Translations under genes and position numbers: made by a program
Notes under the pieces: generated by a model
The model's database searches: none
What the model saw: the letters and a program-made list of their open reading frames with translations, nothing else
What the model was told of the DNA's origin: nothing
Assembly: GCA_021325365.1 (NCBI GenBank)
Contig: JAJPHF010000107.1
Span: 1 to 42,914, forward strand
DNA: 42,914 nucleotides
DNA from: Pseudomonadota bacterium
GTDB taxonomy: Bacteria; Chloroflexota; UBA6077; JAJPHF01
Direction of reading: 5' to 3'
Shown here: positions 23,347 through 32,740 of the stretch, in pieces
Position numbering within the stretch: position 1 is the first letter of the stretch
Layout of the letters: each line of letters begins with the position of its first letter

Positions 23347-23949
23347 ATGCCACAGGTTACCGCTATCGGTCGTCGCTTCGTGGGCGTTGCCCTGATCGCG
23401 CTCGGCATGACAGGAGGGCTCGGGCTCAGCGCGGCCCGCGCCCAGGACACCGATCAGCTCGCGGGCGGCCCCGTCGTCGCGCTGGCGAACGGCCAGGCCA
23501 TCGTCGCTACGCCGACCGGGCCGGTAACGGTGCAGCTCGAACCCGACACCCGCTACGAGATGGACAGCCCCGGCACGCTCGCCGACGTGCAGCCGGGCGA
23601 GGTCGTGGGGGTGACGGGCCACCCGGAGAATGGCGAGTTGACCGCTGTCGAGATCCACGTCTTCCCGACGCTGCTGAACATCCGCCAGGCGCAGACTCAG
23701 ATGACCGGCGCGAACGCCGGGAACCTGATGACGAACGCGCGCGTCGAGAGCTTCGCCAACGGGGTGTTAACGCTGAACCTGGCGGGCCAGCTGATTCCGA
23801 TCAACACGTCGCCGGCGACCTCGGTCACGCACCCCGTGCCGGTCGGCCCGGACAGCGTGCAGCAGGATAGCCGCATCGCGGCCAGCGGCCCCGTGGGGCC
23901 GGATGGGGTCATTCAAGCGCGGGTGGTGTGGATTCCGGCGCTCCACTGA
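23347..23949 (+). CDS. Exported hypothetical protein (OB/DUF5666-like beta repeats)
   Basis: 200-residue secreted protein with a clear signal peptide (VGVALIALGMTGGLGLSAAR, cleaved after ARA). The mature part has short beta-strand repeats such as TGPVTVQLEPDTRYEMDSPG and DVQPGEVVGVTGHPENGELT, then AVEIHVFPTLLNI, similar to the DUF5666 type of exported proteins; a second related repeat may be VESFANGVLTLNLAGQLIPI. No catalytic residues visible. AAGGGAGG precedes ATG 23347. Its promoter probably lies in the AT-richer stretch 23245-23290, shared with the divergent UGA-containing glutaredoxin gene. Confidence 0.7.
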   Translation: MPQVTAIGRRFVGVALIALGMTGGLGLSAARAQDTDQLAGGPVVALANGQAIVATPTGPVTVQLEPDTRYEMDSPGTLADVQPGEVVGVTGHPENGELTAVEIHVFPTLLNIRQAQTQMTGANAGNLMTNARVESFANGVLTLNLAGQLIPINTSPATSVTHPVPVGPDSVQQDSRIAASGPVGPDGVIQARVVWIPALH

Positions 23950-23984
23950 CGGCGCCGAACGGGCAGCCGGCGCGCGGGCGCGGG

Positions 23985-24122
23985 TCAGCGCAGCGCGACG
24001 CCAACGGGCGCGGGAACCTGAACGGCGGCCGCGCCGCCCGCCCACTGCGCCGCGCCCCCGGCGGCCACCGCCGCGAGGACCAGGCTCAGGATTATCGCGT
24101 GGCGGGCCAGTCGCGCTCGCAT
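23985..24122 (-). CDS. Possible small exported peptide (45 residues)
   Basis: Frame MRARLARHAIILSLVLAAVA followed by AGGAAQWAGGAAAVQVPAPV. Basic start, a 15-residue hydrophobic core and a small-residue tail give a signal-peptide or single-helix membrane peptide. An AAGGGAGC sequence lies a suitable distance before ATG 24122. No homology recognised; it is convergent with the gene ending at 23949. It occupies most of the 334 bases before the helicase gene. Confidence 0.45.
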   Translation of the reverse strand: MRARLARHAIILSLVLAAVAAGGAAQWAGGAAAVQVPAPVGVALR

Positions 24123-24283
24123 CGTCGTGCTCCCTTGCATCGCCCCAGGCGGGCGGCGCGTCGCGCGACGCGCCGCCGGGCCACCCCGCTGGTGGCAAGG
24201 CATTACTTTTGCAGACAGCGTGCCAACGTGAGCGCTGAGAAGGCGATGGGCTCAGGAATCAGGACACCATACTGGGAGGGGAC

Positions 24284-25765
24284 ATGGACGGGTTCGCGGA
24301 GTTTGGGCTGCGGCGCGAGCTGACGCGCGCGCTGGCCGAGATGGGCTACGAGGAGCCGTCGCCGGTGCAGCGCCAGGCGATCCCGCTGCTGCTCGAAGGC
24401 CGCGACCTGATCGCGCAGGCGATGACTGGCACCGGCAAGACCGCCGCCTTCGGTATCCCGATCGTCCAGCGCGCGGACGCGCGGCAGCACGACCCGGAGG
24501 CGCTGGTCCTGACGCCCACGCGCGAGCTGGCGATCCAGGTAGCGGGCGAGATCACGCGGCTGGCTCGTTTCCGCGACCTGTGCATCCTGCCGATCTACGG
24601 CGGCCAGCCGTATGACCGGCAGCTGCGAGCGCTGCGGCAAGGCGTGCAGGTGGTCGTCGCCACGCCAGGCCGCCTGCTGGACCACATCCAGCGCGGCACC
24701 GTGCGGCTGGAGCACGTCAACTTCCTGGTGCTCGACGAGGCCGACGAGATGCTGAACATGGGCTTTCTGGAGGACGTGGAGGCCATTCTCCAGGCGGTGC
24801 CCGCCGAGCGGCAGACGGCGCTGTTCTCCGCGACGATGCCCGAGCCGATCGTGCGGCTCGCCCAGCGGTACCTACACGACCCCGCCCGCGTGACGCTGTC
24901 GCAGCCGCGCGCGCTCACCGTGCCGGCGATCGAGCAGTTCTACTATCAAGTGCCGCGCGGCCATAAGGTCGAGGCGCTGGCGCGACTGCTGGACCTGAAG
25001 GCGCCGACCTTGGCGCTGGTGTTCTGCGCCACCAAGCGCATGGTGGACGAGCTGGCCGAGGAGCTGCGCGCGCGCGGGTACCGGACGGAGGCGCTGCACG
25101 GGGACTTGAGCCAGGCGCAGCGCGAGAAGGTGCTGCGGGCGGCGCGCGCGGGGAAAGTCGAGGTGCTGGTAGCCACCGACGTGGCGGCGCGCGGGCTGGA
25201 CGTGGAGCAGATCAGCCACGTCGTGAACTTCGACCTGCCGTACGACGCCGAGGTGTACGTCCACCGCATCGGGCGCACCGGCCGGGCCGGCCGGGCGGGT
25301 GAGGCGATCACGCTGCTGGCGCCGTGGGAGCGCAACCAGGTGCGCGCGATCGAGACGGCGACGGGCGCGCGCATCCAGCGCGCCGAGGTGCCGACGGTGG
25401 CCGAGATGGAGGCGCGCGAGCGGGAGATGGTGGAGGAGCGGCTGCTGAAGACGCTCCAGGGGGGCACCTGGGGCGGCTACCGGGAGCTGGTGGCGGAACT
25501 GGCCGAGGAGCACGACCCGCTCGACCTGGCAGCCGCCGCCATCGCGCTGGCCGTTGGCCCGCGGCGCGAGCTGGTGGAGATTCCGCGGGTCACGGAGCTG
25601 CCGCCACGCGCTGCGCGCCGGCTGAGCGAGCCCGGCCGGGGCGCCCGCGGCGCCGCCCGCGAGCGCCCCGGCCGATTCCGCCCCGAGGCGCGTCCCGGCC
25701 CACGGCCGCACCGCGCCCGCCCGCAAGCCCCGGGCGGGGCGCGGGCACGGCGCTCGCGGCCGTAG
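24284..25765 (+). CDS. DEAD-box ATP-dependent RNA helicase
   Basis: 493-residue DEAD-box helicase of the DeaD/CshA type, remodelling RNA in ribosome assembly, decay or cold adaptation. All motifs are present: Q motif GYEEPSPVQRQAIP, Walker A MTGTGKT, PTREL, TPGRLLD, VLDEADEML, SAT (FSATMPEP), then helicase C motifs ATDVAARGLDV and HRIGRTGRAGRAG. After residue 370 an ancillary region (TATGARIQRAEVPTVAEMEA, then ERLLKTLQGGTWGGYRELVA) resembles the dimerisation part of CshA/DeaD. The C-terminal 50 residues are Arg/Pro/Gly-rich and probably bind RNA. A GGGAGGGG site precedes ATG 24284. Confidence 0.95.
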   Translation: MDGFAEFGLRRELTRALAEMGYEEPSPVQRQAIPLLLEGRDLIAQAMTGTGKTAAFGIPIVQRADARQHDPEALVLTPTRELAIQVAGEITRLARFRDLCILPIYGGQPYDRQLRALRQGVQVVVATPGRLLDHIQRGTVRLEHVNFLVLDEADEMLNMGFLEDVEAILQAVPAERQTALFSATMPEPIVRLAQRYLHDPARVTLSQPRALTVPAIEQFYYQVPRGHKVEALARLLDLKAPTLALVFCATKRMVDELAEELRARGYRTEALHGDLSQAQREKVLRAARAGKVEVLVATDVAARGLDVEQISHVVNFDLPYDAEVYVHRIGRTGRAGRAGEAITLLAPWERNQVRAIETATGARIQRAEVPTVAEMEAREREMVEERLLKTLQGGTWGGYRELVAELAEEHDPLDLAAAAIALAVGPRRELVEIPRVTELPPRAARRLSEPGRGARGAARERPGRFRPEARPGPRPHRARPQAPGGARARRSRP

Positions 25766-25937
25766 GTCGGCGGCACGGATGGTACCCCCGCCACTCCGCC
25801 CCGCGAGACTACGCGGACACGGCCGGACGACGTCGCGGGTATCCTCCAGGTAGCGGTGCCCGCGGCGGTGATCGGCTGGCAGGCGAACGGCGATGCCGCC
25901 GGGGCGAAGGCCGCGGCCGCGAGAGGGAGAGAGGGCG

Positions 25938-26675
25938 ATGGCGAGCGACGGCGCGGTGCGCTTCACGCGACAGGGCGGCATCTGGACCGCGACTCTGGAG
26001 AATCCCGAGGCGGGCAACGCGATCACCCGCACGATGCTGGAACAGCTCGCCGAGGGGCTGCTGGAGGCGGCGCGCACGCCGGACTGCGCGGTGCTCGTGC
26101 TGCAGGGCGCCGGGGAGCAGTTCTCGCTGGGGCGCATGCGGGGCGCGGGCCACGAGCGCCTGACGCCCGTAGGCATCCGGACGGAGCTGGAGGTGATCAC
26201 CCGCGCCAACGCTCTGCTGGTGGAGGCGCCGTGCGTGACGATCGCCGCCGTGCGGGGCCAGGCGCTGGGCGCCGCCTGTGGGCTCGTCGCGCGCTGCGAC
26301 CTCGCCGTGGCCGCTGCCGACGCGCGCTTTGGCTTCCCGGAGATCAAGGCCGGCATTCCGCCGACGATCGTCATGTCGTACGTGGCGAAAGCCTTACCGA
26401 CGAAGCAGGCGTTCGAGTTGATCATCACCGGCCGCGAGCTAAGCGCCGTCGAGGCGCAGGCGCTGGGGCTCGTGAACCGCGTCGTGCCCACGGAGCAGGT
26501 GTTGCAGGAGGCGATCGTGCTGGCGCAGGCGATCGCGGCGGGCGACCCGCTGGTGGTGCGGACCTGCAAGCAGTTCTTCCGCGAGGCGCAGGAGATCAGC
26601 TACGCCGCCGCGGCCCGCTACGGCGTGAACTTGCTCGCCACGATCCAGGCCGACCAGCAGGCCCGCCAGCAGTAG
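25938..26675 (+). CDS. Enoyl-CoA hydratase/isomerase family protein
   Basis: 245-residue crotonase-fold protein. Start at ATG 25938 after a purine-rich site. Visible: GGIWTATLENPEAGNAITRT, the first oxyanion-hole loop GEQFSLGRMRG, the second in GAACGLVARCDLAVAAADAR and the catalytic-region FGFPEIKAGIPPTIVMSYVA, then GRELSAVEAQALGLVNRVVP. The residue after FPE fits the usual catalytic Glu. The reaction (hydration, isomerisation or other acyl-CoA chemistry) is not determined. No beta-oxidation partners are adjacent. It is followed by repeat-rich DNA and a TAAGC-type palindrome. Confidence 0.9.
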   Translation: MASDGAVRFTRQGGIWTATLENPEAGNAITRTMLEQLAEGLLEAARTPDCAVLVLQGAGEQFSLGRMRGAGHERLTPVGIRTELEVITRANALLVEAPCVTIAAVRGQALGAACGLVARCDLAVAAADARFGFPEIKAGIPPTIVMSYVAKALPTKQAFELIITGRELSAVEAQALGLVNRVVPTEQVLQEAIVLAQAIAAGDPLVVRTCKQFFREAQEISYAAAARYGVNLLATIQADQQARQQ

Positions 26676-26822
26676 CCGCCGCCTACAGCGGCTTGCAGCC
26701 AGACTGAGCGATCGGCTGGCCGGGGGGTGGCGGCAGTGGCGCTTGCAGTATTCCGCGCCACAGGCCGCGGGCGGCCACGAGAGCCGCCCCTACGAGACGC
26801 TGGCCGCTCATCTTGCGCGCAA
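26676..26822. other. Intergenic DNA with decayed repeat fragments
   Basis: Contains GAGAGCCGCCCCTACGAG near 26778, a phrase similar to the one at 527-547 and typical of decayed interspersed repeats. No gene seen. Confidence 0.4.
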
Positions 26823-26908
26823 GGCGCTCTAAGCCCTTGGCCAGGGATATGGTGGTGGTCTGGCTTCGCCAAACCACACCCCAAGCTGGGCCGGCCGCTT
26901 AGAGCGCC
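26823..26908. repeat. TAAGC-type palindromic element, copy 1
   Basis: 86-bp imperfect palindrome with 12-bp perfect terminal inverted repeats GGCGCTCTAAGC (26823-26834) and GCTTAGAGCGCC (26897-26908). The core has CTGGC-TTCG-CCAAACCAC. The right end supplies the TAA stop (26899-26901, minus strand) of the GlsB-like gene. Lies between convergent genes and could act as a terminator for both. Confidence 0.85.
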
Positions 26909-27258
26909 CGCTGGCGCACGAGCGCCTTGCCCGCCAGGTCGACAATGACGGCAAGGACGATCGCCCCGACCAGCGCCGGCAGCAACGGGATGCTGAACAG
27001 CACCGGCCCGATCCGGTGCCAGCCCAGCATTGCGAATAGGCCAACACCGAGCCAGCTTCCGACGAGGCCGGCCGCGATCGCCCCGAGCCATCCATAGGCA
27101 TGGCGGCCGGGCATGACCTGGGTGATGATCCAGTCCGCCAGCCAGCCTACGAGGCCTGCCACGAACAGCATCAGCAGTAACTGTACGACGGCCCCGACCA
27201 TCCAGAAGAACACCGCAATTGCGAGGATCACCAGCACCGCCAGCAGCACTAACGGCAT
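26899..27258 (-). CDS. Membrane protein, GlsB/YeaQ/YmgE-like
   Basis: 119-residue integral membrane protein with an N-terminal anchor (MPLVLLAVLVILAIAVFFWM) and three further helices containing the family phrases GLVGWLADWIITQVMPGRHA, YGWLGAIAAGLVGSWLGVGL and ALVGAIVLAVIVDLAGKAL. This family is linked to envelope stress but has no known mechanism. Its stop codon lies within the terminal inverted repeat of a mobile palindrome. A shorter paralogue is at 32924-33184. Confidence 0.85.
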   Translation of the reverse strand: MPLVLLAVLVILAIAVFFWMVGAVVQLLLMLFVAGLVGWLADWIITQVMPGRHAYGWLGAIAAGLVGSWLGVGLFAMLGWHRIGPVLFSIPLLPALVGAIVLAVIVDLAGKALVRQRAL

Positions 27259-27383
27259 GGCTCGTTCCTTTCCATGAGTACCCCGCGCCCCTCCCTGACG
27301 AGCGAGCACGGCGGGAGCAGGCCTGCTGCCTGTCCCCAGGAGTAGTGTAGCAAGTGGCGAAGCGGGCAGCCGGGATTATCGGC

Positions 27384-27905
27384 TCAGTGGCCGGTCGGCG
27401 TCTCGGGGTGAAAGCGCGGCCAGAGCCGGTCGTAGGTCTGCTCCAGCGACTCGGGCAGCACCTTCGTGTCACCCACGACCGGCATGAAGTTGGTGTCGCC
27501 GTTCCAGCGTGGCACGACGTGCAGGTGCAGGTGATTGGGCACGCCGGCGCCCGCCGCCTGGCCGAGGTTCATGCCGACGTTGAAGCCATCGGGATGATAC
27601 TCGGCGCTCAGCGCGCCGACCGCGCGCTGGGTGAGAGCGAATAGCTCGTCGGCCGTCGGCGCGGGCAGCGCGACAAGGTCGCCGCCGTGGGCGTAGGGGG
27701 CGACCATCAGGTGGCCGGAGTTGTACGGGTAGAGGTTCATCAGCACGTAGGCGCGCGGGCCGCGATACAGGATCAGGTTCGCGTGATCGCGCGCCGCGCC
27801 CTCCGCCGGCTTCGCACACAGGAAGCAGGCCGGCCGCTCCGCCGGGGCGGCCGCGCTCGCCTGCTCGATGAACGCCATCCGCCACGGGGTCCACAGCCGA
27901 TCCAT
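27384..27905 (-). CDS. HIT family hydrolase/phosphorylase
   Basis: 173-residue HIT-fold protein of the AP4A-phosphorylase-like branch common in Actinobacteria and Chloroflexi, acting on dinucleoside polyphosphates or nucleotide adducts. The start DRLWTPWRMAFIEQA is diagnostic. C27 and C30 in ACFLCAKP, together with histidines, may bind zinc. NSGHLMVAPYAHGGDL precedes, and the HIT triad lies in NHLHLHVVPRW (H125, H127, H129). ATG 27905; the last residues extend normally. Upstream region is shared divergently with the MoxR gene. Confidence 0.93.
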   Translation of the reverse strand: MDRLWTPWRMAFIEQASAAAPAERPACFLCAKPAEGAARDHANLILYRGPRAYVLMNLYPYNSGHLMVAPYAHGGDLVALPAPTADELFALTQRAVGALSAEYHPDGFNVGMNLGQAAGAGVPNHLHLHVVPRWNGDTNFMPVVGDTKVLPESLEQTYDRLWPRFHPETPTGH

Positions 27906-28019
27906 CCATCCCCCTCGTGCCCTCGTGGATACCGAGCGAGTCTGTCGCCTCACCAGCTACAGTATGGTACAGGCAAGTAGACGCGCGCCCGTGGCGCGGC
28001 CCGCGCAGGGGAGACGACG

Positions 28020-29012
28020 ATGACAACGACCGATACACGCCCGGCGGAGGACTTCCGGGCGATCGCCGCGCGCATCGAGGGCGAGGTGGCGCGGCGGCTG
28101 GTAGGCCAGCAGGCCGTGCTGCGCCACGTACTGATCTGCCTGATCGCCGGCGGCCACGCGCTGCTGGAGGGCGTGCCGGGCCTCGGCAAGACGATGCTCG
28201 TGCGGACGCTGGCCGACGTGCTCGACCTGCGCTTCAGCCGCATCCAGTTCACGCCCGACCTCATGCCCGCCGACATCGTGGGCACCAACGTGCTCACCGA
28301 GACGCCGGAGGGCGGGCGCCGCTTCCAGTTCCAGCCCGGCCCGGTGTTCGCCAACCTCGTGCTGGCCGACGAGATCAACCGTGCGACGCCGAAGACACAG
28401 TCGGCGCTGCTGGAGGCGATGCAGGAGCGCACGGTGACGGTGGCGAACACGATCCACAGCTTGGAGCCGCCGTTCTTCGTGCTCGCCACGCAGAACCCGA
28501 TCGAGATGGAGGGGACGTACCCGCTGCCCGAGGCGCAGCTCGACCGCTTCCTGTTCAAGCTGCAGGTGGACTTCCCGCAGCCCGACGAGCTGGTGGAGAT
28601 CCTGAACCGCACGACCGGCGGCGACCTGCCGCCGGTGGCGCGGGTGACCGACGGACCGACGCTGCTGTGGATGAGCCAGCTCGCCCGGGACATCACGCCC
28701 GATCCCGCTATCGTCGACTACGCCGTGCGCCTGGTGGTGGCGAGCCATCCGACGAGCGAGCTGGCGCCGTCACTGCTGCGGCGGTACGCGCGCTACGGCG
28801 CGAGTCCGCGTGGCGCGCAGGCGCTGGTGCTGGCGGCGAAGATCGTGGCGCTGCTCGACGGGCGGCAGCAGGCGGAGATCGACGACGTGCGCGCGGTGGC
28901 CCCGGCGGCGCTGCGCCACCGCGTGCTGCTGAACTTCGAGGGCGAGGCCGAGGGCATCACCGCCGATGCCCTGGTCGCGGACCTACTCCACGCCACTCCC
29001 GCCGGCGTCTAG
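28020..29012 (+). CDS. MoxR-family AAA+ ATPase
   Basis: 330-residue AAA+ ATPase of the MoxR type, chaperone-like remodellers of metalloenzyme or envelope complexes. Walker A in EGVPGLGKTMLV, the MoxR signature FTPDLMPADIVGTNVLTE, Walker B VLADEINRATPKTQSALLEA, EMQERTVTV-like MQERTVTV, sensor 1 in FFVLATQNPIEMEGTYPLPE and the lid SPRGAQALVLAAKI. Usually followed by DUF58 and von Willebrand factor A genes; here none follows, and a substrate-binding lipoprotein gene faces it at 29040, so the operon partners are missing or elsewhere. Confidence 0.95.
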   Translation: MTTTDTRPAEDFRAIAARIEGEVARRLVGQQAVLRHVLICLIAGGHALLEGVPGLGKTMLVRTLADVLDLRFSRIQFTPDLMPADIVGTNVLTETPEGGRRFQFQPGPVFANLVLADEINRATPKTQSALLEAMQERTVTVANTIHSLEPPFFVLATQNPIEMEGTYPLPEAQLDRFLFKLQVDFPQPDELVEILNRTTGGDLPPVARVTDGPTLLWMSQLARDITPDPAIVDYAVRLVVASHPTSELAPSLLRRYARYGASPRGAQALVLAAKIVALLDGRQQAEIDDVRAVAPAALRHRVLLNFEGEAEGITADALVADLLHATPAGV

Positions 29013-29039
29013 CTGGGCGGCGCTCACCGCCGCAGGCCG

Positions 29040-30152
29040 TCACCGCGCGAGGAGCTGCCGCGCCCGCTGGATGTAAGTTGGGTCGCGCCACTGGCTCGCC
29101 GGCGGCATGTCGGTGATCGTCCCCTCGTCCTGCAGGATGCGCACGACCGAGTCCACCGGCTCGGTGCGGAGATCGTCCACTCCCATGATGCCCGGATCGG
29201 TGACGATGTAGAAGTTGTAAATGCGCTCGGCCACCGCTTGGGAGGCCTTCGTCTTGTCGACGATCAGGTCAATGAGCGCCTGCTTGTTGGCGGGGTCCTG
29301 CGCCCAGCGGCTGGCCGCCGCCTGCGCTACCTGGAAGCGCACCAGCACATCGGGGTGATCGCCCTGACTGAGCCAGTCATTCGTCACCCAGTCGGAAGCG
29401 AACGAGTACTGGGGCACCACCTTCGAGAAGTCCATCAGGTCGCGGTAGCCCTCGATCATCGCCTCGAAGTTGGCGGGGTCGGAGAGCATCGCCGCGTCGA
29501 CGCCGCCCGACTGCAAGGCGGCGTAGCGCTGAGGATTGCCGCCGGCCTGCACGAGCGTGTAGTCCGCGGGCTGCAGTCCCTGCGAGCTGAGCATGATACG
29601 CGCGAGCGAGCCCGAGCCGGTAGTGAGGCTAGACACGCCGATCTTCTTGTCGCGCAGGTCGGCGAAGCTCTGGATCTCTGGGCGGGCCATGAGGTTGTAG
29701 GGCGCCTGGGTGAGGTAGTCGTTCACCATCTTCATCTGGGCGCCCTTGGCCACCGCGGTCACGCAGGCGTCGGTGGGGCACATGAGCACGTCGAGCGAGC
29801 CGCTGACCGCCGCTGCGACGGCCTCGTTGGTCTGGAGCGTGGTGAGCTGGATGTCAAGGCCCTGCTGGGCGCCGAAGCCCTTCTCGGCCGCGATCCACAT
29901 CGGATAGAAGTAGGAGACGAAGGCGACCACCCCGAGATCGAAGGGGCGGGCCGGTCCGGCGGTGGCCGGCGGCGCGCCTGCGGCGGGCGCCGGCGCGGCG
30001 CTGGGTGCGGACGTGGCGGCGCCGGCGGCCGGGGCGGCGGGCGCGGGCGCGGCGGGCGGCTGCGCGGTCGGGCCGCTGCACGCGGCCAGCAGGCACACCA
30101 CGACGAGGACGAGGAGCGGGGCGCGGTGGGCGCGATAGGGATGGCCCTGCAT
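29040..30152 (-). CDS. ABC transporter substrate-binding lipoprotein (NMT1/NitT-TauT type)
   Basis: 370-residue lipoprotein: basic start, hydrophobic LLVLVVVCLLAACSG with lipobox LAAC, then a 45-residue Ala/Pro linker, then the binding domain (FDLGVVAFVSYFYPMWIAAE, GFGAQQGLDIQLTTLQTNEA, DLRDKKIGVSSLTTGSGSLA). The two-lobed architecture is that of NitT/TauT binding proteins; the ligand is unknown. A perfect GGAGGT site precedes ATG 30152. No permease or ATPase is adjacent; convergent with MoxR. Confidence 0.9.
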   Translation of the reverse strand: MQGHPYRAHRAPLLVLVVVCLLAACSGPTAQPPAAPAPAAPAAGAATSAPSAAPAPAAGAPPATAGPARPFDLGVVAFVSYFYPMWIAAEKGFGAQQGLDIQLTTLQTNEAVAAAVSGSLDVLMCPTDACVTAVAKGAQMKMVNDYLTQAPYNLMARPEIQSFADLRDKKIGVSSLTTGSGSLARIMLSSQGLQPADYTLVQAGGNPQRYAALQSGGVDAAMLSDPANFEAMIEGYRDLMDFSKVVPQYSFASDWVTNDWLSQGDHPDVLVRFQVAQAAASRWAQDPANKQALIDLIVDKTKASQAVAERIYNFYIVTDPGIMGVDDLRTEPVDSVVRILQDEGTITDMPPASQWRDPTYIQRARQLLAR

Positions 30153-30345
30153 CGTTCACCTCCGCCAGCCTGATTGGTTCGGATGGCCTCTATACTAGCG
30201 CGATGGCGCCGCGCCCGCGCGCCTCGGCACCGAGAGCACGGGCCGTCCCGCAGGTTGCGCCTAGGATACACTGGTTCGCACCCGCTTGCGTTCAGTATTG
30301 CCAACTGGTCATCGTTTCCCGCGGCGCCCTTCTTGTTTCGACTCA

Positions 30346-30364
30346 GTTAGCAGATTAACCTAAC
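30346..30364. promoter_or_regulatory. Inverted repeat upstream of the chemoreceptor gene
   Basis: GTTAG (30346-30350) and CTAAC (30360-30364) with a 9-base spacer, in an AT-rich stretch unlike its surroundings, 44 bases before the ATG. Possible operator; short, so weak. Confidence 0.3.
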
Positions 30365-30407
30365 AGGAGATTGTTCCACACGAGCCCTCCGACGGGAGAG
30401 CGCCTAT

Positions 30408-31895
30408 ATGAACGGTCAACAGGGCATTCGCACTCGCCTGCTGACGAGTTTCGCGGTGCTGCTCGCGCTCCTGTTGCTCGTCGGTCTGATCGGCTGGAAG
30501 AACACGACCGATCTCACGAGCGAGTTCCACGCGCTCTACGCTGACGGCCTGGAGCCCTCGCTGCAGCTCGCCGACATCGAGCAAGCGCTCGGGCAGCTCC
30601 GCATGGGCAGCCTGCTGTACGGCATCGACGACGCGACGGAGCGGGCGCAGGTGCGTGCCGACGAGGCCCGCTGGCTGAAGCAGATCGACGACAACACGCG
30701 GACGTACGCGGCGACCAATCTCACCCCCGACGAGCAGGCGGGCCTGCAGCGGTGGAACGAGCTATATCCCCAGTACGTGGCGGCTCGCAATCGCTACATG
30801 GCGCTCCAAGACGCGGGGCAATCGGCCGAGGCCGACGCCGAGCGCGCAGGCACCGCCGCGAACCTCTTCACTCAGGCTAGTCAGGCGATCGACGAGCTGC
30901 AAGACCTACAGCGCCAGAAGGGCATCGCGATGAACAACGCCGTCGCGGCCCGGGCGTCCATCTCGCTGCCGTTGCTGGGCGGTGCGCTCGCCCTCGCGCT
31001 GCTGCTGGGGCTCGCGGTCGCCTGGTGGGTGACGCGGAGCATCACGGCGGGGCTGGCCGCACGCATCCGCGAGAACGTCGCCGCGCTCTCCACCTCGACG
31101 GCGGAGATCGTGGCCGCCGTGGCCCAGCAGTCCGCGGGCGCCACCGAGCAGTCGGCCGCCATCGCCCAGACGACGGCAACGGTGGACGAGGTCAAAGCGT
31201 CGACCGAGCAGGCGGTACGCATGGCCGAGACCGTGGCCGACTCGGCACAGCAGGCGAACCGCGTGGCGGGCGAGGGGGTAGCGGCCGTGGCCCACGCCAC
31301 GGCCGGCCTGAGCGCCATCCGCGAGCAGGTGCAGTCGATCGCCGACAATATCCTGGCGCTCTCGGAGCAATCGCAGCAGATCGGGGAGATCATCGCGACG
31401 GTCAACGACCTGGCGGACCAGTCCAACTTGCTGGCGCTGAACGCGGCGATCGAGGCCGCGCGCGCCGGCGAGCACGGGAAGGGCTTCGGCGTGGTGGCCG
31501 GCGAGATCCGCACGCTGGCCGAGCAGTCGAAGGGCGCCACCGCACAAGTGCGGACGATCCTCTCGGACATCCAGCGGGCGACGAACGCGGCCGTGATGGC
31601 GACCGAGCAGGGCACCAAGGGGGTGGACGCGGGCGTCCACCTGATTGAGCAGGCGGGGCACACCATCGAGGACCTGTCGGGCATCATCGAGCAGACGGCG
31701 CAGGTGGCGCAGCAGATCGCCGGCGCGGTGCGCCAGCACGCCGCCGGCATGGAGCAGATCGCGGCGGCCATGCTGAACATCAACCAGGCCACGGGCCAGA
31801 GCCTCGCGGCCACGCGCGACACCCAGCAGGCGACGGAGCACCTGAACGACGTGGCCGGTCGCCTCAAGCTGATCGTGGCGCAGTCGCAGGCCTAA
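30408..31895 (+). CDS. Methyl-accepting chemotaxis protein
   Basis: 495-residue chemoreceptor. First membrane helix at about 11-31 ([20 protein letters not shown]), an extracytoplasmic helical sensor of about 150 residues of the 4HB type ([20 protein letters not shown]), second helix at 185-208 ([20 protein letters not shown]), then directly the coiled-coil signalling part. The hairpin tip is well conserved: [20 protein letters not shown] and [20 protein letters not shown]. The HAMP domain seems short or absent. No cheA, cheW or other chemotaxis gene is in the window. GGGAGAG lies eight bases before ATG 30408. Confidence 0.93.
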   Translation: MNGQQGIRTRLLTSFAVLLALLLLVGLIGWKNTTDLTSEFHALYADGLEPSLQLADIEQALGQLRMGSLLYGIDDATERAQVRADEARWLKQIDDNTRTYAATNLTPDEQAGLQRWNELYPQYVAARNRYMALQDAGQSAEADAERAGTAANLFTQASQAIDELQDLQRQKGIAMNNAVAARASISLPLLGGALALALLLGLAVAWWVTRSITAGLAARIRENVAALSTSTAEIVAAVAQQSAGATEQSAAIAQTTATVDEVKASTEQAVRMAETVADSAQQANRVAGEGVAAVAHATAGLSAIREQVQSIADNILALSEQSQQIGEIIATVNDLADQSNLLALNAAIEAARAGEHGKGFGVVAGEIRTLAEQSKGATAQVRTILSDIQRATNAAVMATEQGTKGVDAGVHLIEQAGHTIEDLSGIIEQTAQVAQQIAGAVRQHAAGMEQIAAAMLNINQATGQSLAATRDTQQATEHLNDVAGRLKLIVAQSQA

Positions 31896-32011
31896 CGCCG
31901 CGCTGACGAGCGGACGCGCTCAAGCGCGCCGTACAATGGGGCAACGCCGACGCGCTGCCGGGCGGCGGTCCACGACGGCGGCGCGCGACGCACAGCGTGG
32001 AGGGACGAGGC

Positions 32012-32740
32012 ATGGCCGTGGAGACGAGCCTGAGCTACGGCAAGCAGCTGGTCGCGGAGGCGTGGCAGACGCATCCCTGGCTGCACCACCCGTTGTTCCA
32101 GGCGATGGCCGCCGGGCGGCTCAGCCCCGCGCAGCTTCGCGAGGTCATCAAGCAGCAGGGAGCCTTCTTCCTCGACACGGTGCGCCACGCCGCCGTGCGC
32201 CTGGCGGCGATCGGCGGCACGCGGCCGAGCCTGGACGACCTGCGCCTGCAGCGCGCGATCATTCCGGTGCTGCTCGAAGAGGCCGGGGAGGACCTGGTGG
32301 GCGGCAAGGAGTCGGCGCACGCCCTGCTGTACGTGCGGCTGGCCGAGGGGCTGGGCATCGGCGAGGCGGAGCTGTTCGGGACGACGTACCTGCCACACGT
32401 CGTGATCGAGAAGAACGAGCTGTTCCAGCTGCAGCGCGATGGGCTGCTGGAGGCGCTGTGCGGCGGGGCGCTCGCTACCGAGTCGATCAACGCGGAGGCA
32501 TCGCGCCGCCTATACGAGGCGTTCCGCACGCACTACGGCATCGCCGACGAGTACCTGGCTTTTTACAGCGTCCACGCGGGCGTCGAGGAGGAGCACGGGG
32601 CGAAGGCAGTATTGCTCGTCGACCGCCTCGCGCAGACGGACGAGGCCCGAGCGCGCGGCTGGCTGGCGCTGCGCCGCGCCATCACGGTGCGCTGGCTGGC
32701 CGCGGACGGCATTGCCCAGGCCATCGGCCTGCACGCCTAA
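32012..32740 (+). CDS. TenA/PqqC-like heme-oxygenase-fold (iron-containing redox enzyme type) protein
   Basis: 242-residue all-helical protein of the TenA/PqqC/CADD fold. YGKQLVAEAWQTHPWLHHPL at the start and LSPAQLREVIKQQGAFFLDT are family features. The acid/His patterns EEAGEDLVGGKESAHALLY and YSVHAGVEEEHGAKAVLLVD resemble the ligands of diiron members (heme-oxygenase-like diiron oxidases), so an oxygen-using enzyme is more likely than a thiaminase; I see no thiamine genes or THI-box nearby. GGAGGG lies seven bases before ATG 32012. The TAA stop codon is the first three bases of a TAAGC-type palindrome. Confidence 0.82.
   Translation: MAVETSLSYGKQLVAEAWQTHPWLHHPLFQAMAAGRLSPAQLREVIKQQGAFFLDTVRHAAVRLAAIGGTRPSLDDLRLQRAIIPVLLEEAGEDLVGGKESAHALLYVRLAEGLGIGEAELFGTTYLPHVVIEKNELFQLQRDGLLEALCGGALATESINAEASRRLYEAFRTHYGIADEYLAFYSVHAGVEEEHGAKAVLLVDRLAQTDEARARGWLALRRAITVRWLAADGIAQAIGLHA

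Noticed and set aside
31896..32011. Thiamine riboswitch upstream of the TenA-like gene
   Set aside because: I see no THI-box core motifs, and the protein's His/Glu pattern fits a diiron-type relative rather than a thiaminase.
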